From Rhodovulum steppense (GTDB lineage: Bacteria > Pseudomonadota > Alphaproteobacteria > Rhodobacterales > Rhodobacteraceae): DNA of 64,000 bases. The position numbers were made by a program, and so were the translations under genes. This document shows, piece after piece, positions 61,201 to 64,000 of this stretch. The notes beneath the pieces were generated by a model. The model was not told the DNA's origin. It searched no databases and saw only the letters and a list, made by a program, of their open reading frames with translations. Location: NCBI RefSeq assembly GCF_004339675.1, contig NZ_SLVM01000004.1:116275-180274 (forward strand). Direction: 5' to 3'. Each line of letters begins with the position of its first letter. Position 1 is the stretch's first letter.

Positions 61201-62146
61201 CTCCCCGATGCCGGTTCATCCCCTGTTCATGGACCTGCCGCTGCTGACCGGCGAAGAGGTTCCACACGCGCCACATCTGGCAGTAGCGGCAACGCCCTGG
61301 CCGGGCAACGTCGCAGTTTATGGCGCGGTCAGCGATGCGGGCTATGACCTCAACACGCTGATCGGCCAGCCTGCGGTTATCGGCGTGACCGAAGGCCCGC
61401 TCGCGGCCGCCGCGCCTTCGCGCTGGGACCGAGGTGCGGCGCTCCGGGTAAGGTTGTCATGGGGCGCGCTGTCTTCGGTGGGCATGGCCGAACTTCTGGC
61501 AGGAGCGAATGCGGCGGCAATCGGCGATGGCAGCCCCGGCAACTGGGAGGTGTTCCAGTTCGCCCAGGCCGATCTTGTGGCGCCGTTGACCTATGATCTG
61601 CGTCTCAGGCTTCGCGGGCAGGCGGGGACCGATGGGGTGATCCCTGCCATTTGGTCCGCAGGTAGCCGATTCGTTCTGCTCGATGGTGCACCTGCCCAGA
61701 TCACCCTGCCCTTGTCGGCCCGCGGGCTGGCGCGCCAATACCGGATCGGCCCCGGTACAAGGCCTTATGACGATGCCTCGTTCACCCATCTTGTCGCCGC
61801 TTTCGACGGAATGGGCCTCAGGCCCTATGCCCCCTGCCAACTGACCTCTCGTCCCGACGGGCATGGCGGTCTTGCCATCGGCTGGACCCGGCGGACGCGG
61901 ATCGACGGGGATAGTTGGGCCTCGGTCGAGGTGCCGCTGGGCGAGACCCGCGAGGCCTATCATCTGCGGGTGATCGGAGCGGGTGGCGCAGTGCTGCGCG
62001 GGGCCACGACCGAGGCCCCAGGCTGGATCTACACCGCCCAGATGCGCATCGCGGATGCCACTGCGCAGCCTGTTGCCATCGAAGTGGCGCAACTGTCCGA
62101 CCAGTTCGGACCCGGACCCTATCGAAGGATCGTGATCGATGAATGA
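58250..62146 (+). CDS. g15: GTA megatron/host-interaction protein (g15)
   Basis: The largest GTA protein, 1298 residues, which forms the central tail tip. An N-terminal glycine/alanine-rich part (VLGLSSAVIGRAVGATIGRA) is followed by LWGRSRLSGQVIWASRFKER near 65-84. The GTA TIM-barrel-like domain occupies about 440-740 (GRITLSFAPGHPFSPDGTHE near 390; FIGIDNYMPLSDWREGEEHV near 541; PVWFTEFGCAAVDKGTNAPN near 644). The phage-tail_3 type domain (about 800-960) and beta-rich C-terminal domains complete it. No break is visible. It overlaps the next gene by eight bases. Confidence 0.95.
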   Translation: MATIVLSAAGAAAGSALGGSVLGLSSAVIGRAVGATIGRAIDQQLLGTGSQAIETGRVERFHLTGASEGAPVTRLWGRSRLSGQVIWASRFKERVKKSGGGKGAPSQPKVREYSYTVSLAIALCEGEIARVGRIWADGAEIAPDEINMRVYSGSEDQLPDPLIEAVEGMGQAPTYRGIAYLVIEDLDLGRFGNRVPQFSFEAVRAAAGEVEDLAHLVQGVALIPGTGEYALATTPVHFEDAPGVVRSANVNTPGGKSDIAVSLDTLRGELPRVGSVVLVVSWFSGDLRAGMARIAPGVEQDDIDGKPMRWRVAGLSRDEANVIPRIEGRAIYGGTPSDQSVIEAIKALAEGGQEAVFYPFILMDQLQGNTLTDPYSGEEGQPHLPWRGRITLSFAPGHPFSPDGTHEAAAEVADFFGSAQPEDFVFDGQTVRYTGNDGWSYRRFILHYAHLCAAAGGVGAFCIGSEMRGLTTIRGPANSFPAVEALRALAAEVRTVLPGAKIGYAADWSEYSGYQPAHQPGDRFFHLDPLWADPNIDFIGIDNYMPLSDWREGEEHVDADWGAIHALDYLKANIEGGEGYDWYYPSVEARNAQIRVPVTDGAYGEAWVWRYKDIRSWWENPHHDRVGGVRQAVPTPWLPRSKPVWFTEFGCAAVDKGTNAPNLFVDPKSSENALPPFSTGARDDLIQHQYLRAILTYWADPAKNPVSDVYGGRMIDLSRAHVWAWDVRPFPHFPGNRELWADGDNYARGHWLNGRSSAQALDAVVAEICAATGLETPHVEQLYGLVRGYAVTGNDGARSALQPLMLAHGAEAAEREGKLVFFNRNGRPKRVIDAGRLVATERSSSEIEHIRTPEAETAGRVRLSFIESEGAYETRAAEAILPDERSRTVASSELALVLTGGEGQAVVERWLAESRVARDRARFALPPSMMEVGPGDVLRLPGGDFRVDRVDLSGAREIEAVRVERGLYPPPNRDEAPVRQAAFVSPMPVHPLFMDLPLLTGEEVPHAPHLAVAATPWPGNVAVYGAVSDAGYDLNTLIGQPAVIGVTEGPLAAAAPSRWDRGAALRVRLSWGALSSVGMAELLAGANAAAIGDGSPGNWEVFQFAQADLVAPLTYDLRLRLRGQAGTDGVIPAIWSAGSRFVLLDGAPAQITLPLSARGLARQYRIGPGTRPYDDASFTHLVAAFDGMGLRPYAPCQLTSRPDGHGGLAIGWTRRTRIDGDSWASVEVPLGETREAYHLRVIGAGGAVLRGATTEAPGWIYTAQMRIADATAQPVAIEVAQLSDQFGPGPYRRIVIDE

Positions 62147-62858
62147 GACTGCTAACCTGGCCCTGCCATTGATGCAGGCCGCGCAAGCGCAGAAGCATGT
62201 GACGGTGAACGAGGCGCTGGTGAAACTCGATGCGCTCGTGCAACTGCGCCTGCAAAGCCTCGGCCTTTCCGCGCCGCCCGAAACTGCACCCGATGGCCAG
62301 GCGTGGAGCATCGCGGCGGGCGCTTCCGGCGCATGGGCCGGGCAGGCGGGACGCATCGCGATTGCCGATAATGGCGGTTGGGTCTTCGCCGAACCGCTCG
62401 CCGGTTGGCGCGCCTGGGTCGTCGATACGGGCACGGATATGTGTCATGACGGGACGGGCTGGGTAGCGGTCGCGACCTCCGGGGCGGTTTCGCCGACCGG
62501 GGCGGCCTTCGAGGCCAGGGTCGTGGAATTCGACCATGTGATCGCGGTTGCTGGCCCACAGCCCACGTCGCAGCAGATCCCGTCGCACGCGATGGTCTTT
62601 GCGGTGACCGCCCGGGTTATCGAACCGATCACCGGAACGGCGGTGGCCTGGAGCCTCGGCACCGAGGGGGCGCTTGACCGTTTCGGCAGCGGACTTGGGA
62701 TCGGGCTCAACTCATATGCGAACGGCGTTCTCGGCTGGCCGATGACCTTTTACGGTCCCGAACCGCTGGTGCTATCGCCCGAGGGAGGAGACTTTGCGGG
62801 AGGCAAGGTCCGTTTTGCGCTCCATTACGCCGAGTTCGGCCTTCCGGGCACGGTGTAG
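62139..62858 (+). CDS. GTA-associated DUF2793 protein, probable tail fibre/receptor-binding part
   Basis: 239 residues. The N-terminal DUF2793 segment is LALPLMQAAQAQKHVTVNEA near 7-26, then LVKLDALVQLRLQSLG. A beta-rich C-terminal lobe follows (GTAVAWSLGTEGALDRFGSG near 167-186; NGVLGWPMTFYGPEPLVLSP near 193-212). The homologue in R. capsulatus lies at the same place after g15 and takes part in attachment to the cell surface. The start codon lies inside the end of g15. Confidence 0.87.
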   Translation: MNETANLALPLMQAAQAQKHVTVNEALVKLDALVQLRLQSLGLSAPPETAPDGQAWSIAAGASGAWAGQAGRIAIADNGGWVFAEPLAGWRAWVVDTGTDMCHDGTGWVAVATSGAVSPTGAAFEARVVEFDHVIAVAGPQPTSQQIPSHAMVFAVTARVIEPITGTAVAWSLGTEGALDRFGSGLGIGLNSYANGVLGWPMTFYGPEPLVLSPEGGDFAGGKVRFALHYAEFGLPGTV

Positions 62859-62862
62859 GATC

Positions 62863-63162
62863 ATGCGTCCGGTCCTTCCCGGCGATGCGGTGGCGGCCGC
62901 GCGGGCGCTGTTCGCCCGTCCGTCCGGCGAACGCCCTGCCTCCATGGCTCTGATGCTTGTGCGCGCCCAGGCTGCGGATTCCTATCGCAAGCGGTTCGGC
63001 CGCGCGCATCCGGTCTGGGGCAACGGCTCGCTCATGGCCCTTGTCCAGAGGGAGTCCCTTCCGCCTGAACCGCTGCTCGACGATCCCGACTATTGCCGCT
63101 GCCTTGCGTTGGTCTTTTCCGCCCTCGCAGACCGCCGGACGGCCAAGGCTTGTCCCGCTTGA
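62863..63162 (+). CDS. Small conserved protein at the GTA cluster end
   Basis: A 99-residue protein starting four bases after the DUF2793 gene. MRPVLPGDAVAAARALFARP, then RFGRAHPVWGNGSLMALVQR and LDDPDYCRCLALVFSALADR are readable blocks; small proteins with this pattern follow the GTA genes in other Rhodobacterales. Function unknown. The stop is only eight bases before the IS3-type end at 63171, so the last residues may have been altered by the insertion. Confidence 0.78.
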   Translation: MRPVLPGDAVAAARALFARPSGERPASMALMLVRAQAADSYRKRFGRAHPVWGNGSLMALVQRESLPPEPLLDDPDYCRCLALVFSALADRRTAKACPA

Positions 63163-63221
63163 TCGGGGTCTGAACCGCCCCGGGTTTACAGGAGGGCAAA
63201 ACTCTCGAAGGATGCCTTCCC

Positions 63222-63674
63222 ATGGACGGGAAGGAGAACACGACGCGCCCATACCCGGCCGAGTTCCGCGAGCGGGCGGTGCAGATGGTGGTCGATCATC
63301 TTGACAGCTATGCGAGCCTGACAGCTGCGGTGCGCGACATCGCCGACAAGCTCGGCTGCTCGCCCGACAGCCAGCGGGCCTGGTACAAGCAGGCGCGGCG
63401 TGATGCGGGCAAGGAAGCTGGGCCGACGAGTGCCGGGAGGGCCCGCATCAAGGAACGCGAGCGCGAGAACCGCGAGCTGCGGCAGGGTGAGGAGGGTCAG
63501 AAAACCGTCCAGTGGGCGGTTTTCCCGACGAACGAGATCCTGAAGAAGGGTGAGCCAGCGAAGGCGGTCGCCCGTCGTGGCGCCATCGGTCCGAGCCCGA
63601 TGGCGAAGGCCGATCTGCAGGAGGCTGCCGATCACCCCGTCCACCTGGTCCGAACGCAAGGCCGCGCAGCGTGA
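63222..63674 (+). pseudogene. IS3-family transposase OrfA, disrupted
   Basis: 150 codons instead of about 100. Residues 1-88 follow the usual OrfA pattern (AEFRERAVQMVVDHLDSYAS; IADKLGCSPDSQRAWYKQAR; RIKERERENRELRQ). Then 15 codons (63486-63530) with a palindrome are inserted in frame, and the NEILKK motif of the leucine zipper returns. The tail after 63550 is out of the normal frame and is shared with the start of OrfB. Unlikely to work. Confidence 0.75.
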
Positions 63675-63969
63675 CCCCGCGCGCTTGTCGCCACGGGCGC
63701 AGCGCGACGCCGAGCCGAGGAAGACCCGGGAGGTCTGGACAGCCAACCGTGGGCTCTATGGCGCCCGGAAGGTCTGGTTCGCCCTCGGCCGCGCCGACAT
63801 CGAAGTGGCCAGATGCAGCGTGGAGCGGCTGATGCGCGAGATGGGGCTCCGCGGCGTGGTGCGCGGCAAGAAGGTCGTGACGACCAACCCCGACACCGCG
63901 CGGCCCTGTCCGGACGACAAGGTCAACCATGTCTTCCACGCCGACCGGCCGACCCGGCTCCGGGGCGAG

Positions 63970-64000
63970 CCATTGTCCGCCATTGGTCCGAGGACAATGG
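63970..64000. repeat. 9-base inverted repeat at the window end
   Basis: CCATTGTCC (63970-63978) and GGACAATGG (63992-64000) are exact inverted copies around 13 bases containing a third similar unit, CCATTGGTCC. The segment breaks the OrfB similarity, so it may be an inserted palindromic element or the end of another IS. The window stops at the second arm. Confidence 0.6.

Larger units (their letters stand above)
63171..64000 (+). mobile_element. Damaged IS3-family insertion element (left part)
   Basis: The element end is likely TGAACCGCCCCGGGTTT at 63171, which resembles IS3-family terminal inverted repeats. OrfA starts at 63222 (RPYPAEFRERAVQMVVDHLD, helix-turn-helix) and is disturbed from about 63486. 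OrfB is open from about 63550 in another frame to the window end: PICRRLPITPSTWSERKAAQ, then YGARKVWFALGRADIEVARC and MGLRGVVRGKKVVTTNPDTA. The sequence diverges after about 63958, where the catalytic DDE domain should begin. The right end lies beyond the window or is lost. Confidence 0.85.

Noticed and set aside
48178..63162. A complete ordinary prophage
   Set aside because: There is no integrase, repressor, replication gene or attachment repeat. Gene order and sizes match the R. capsulatus-type GTA, next to its usual style of housekeeping genes.

Overview
The window is a high-GC chromosomal segment of an alphaproteobacterium, almost certainly a member of the Rhodobacterales (Rhodobacter/Paracoccus-type). 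Three things point there: a complete gene transfer agent (GTA) structural cluster of the Rhodobacter capsulatus type directly behind fabD-fabG-acpP-fabF-mltG; an aerobic cobalamin cluster that uses the flavoprotein CobZ instead of CobG; and alphaproteobacterial housekeeping blocks (rpsF-rpsR-rplI, glnB-glnA, tig).

Layout. (1) 1-1.6 kb: the end of a type I-E CRISPR-Cas locus (3' part of cas1, complete cas2, a short leader with a promoter, an array of 17 repeats). It abuts a decayed cas2 of type II-C character. (2) 1.9-3.7 kb: a minus-strand terminator without an obvious gene, tRNA-Met, and a graveyard of Mu-type, IS110, IS5 and IS21-like transposon pieces. (3) 3.7-10.5 kb: a DUF952 gene with pyrD, a SRAP-family DNA-protein crosslink gene, tRNA-Gly, an ABC exporter, a Kbp/LysM protein and an acyl-CoA synthetase. 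(4) 11-34.6 kb: the cobalamin regulon. The first cobalamin riboswitch precedes an unknown small gene and cobZ. The second precedes DUF1636-cobW-cobN-cobH-cobI-cobJ-(cobK reversed)-cobL-cobE-cobM-cobB-cobA-cobF. The third, on the minus strand, precedes an energy-coupling cobalt transporter. Behind it on the plus strand are cobO, a threonine-kinase gene (bluE/pduX type), cobD and cobC. (5) 34.6-48 kb: glnB-glnA, nnrD, tRNA-Leu, tig, ribosomal protein genes, a glycosyltransferase, and the fatty-acid genes ending in mltG. (6) 48-63.2 kb: the GTA cluster from the small terminase (g1) to the megatron protein (g15), plus two downstream genes, ended by a damaged IS3-family element.

How the parts work together. 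The riboswitch-controlled units supply cobalt import, ring synthesis, cobalt insertion and a,c-diamide formation. The unit starting at cobO gives adenosylation and the aminopropanol side arm. Not seen here: cobQ, cobP/cobU, cobV, the CobS/CobT chelatase subunits and bluB, which must lie elsewhere if the pathway is complete. The GTA block encodes capsid, adaptor, tail and lytic functions.

The most interesting control region lies between mltG and g1. There a perfect CtrA-type box, a sigma-70-like promoter and a strong intrinsic terminator occur in that order before the first structural gene. This fits CtrA input and antitermination control of GTA production. I had no database access, so all names rest on recognising motifs and gene order.
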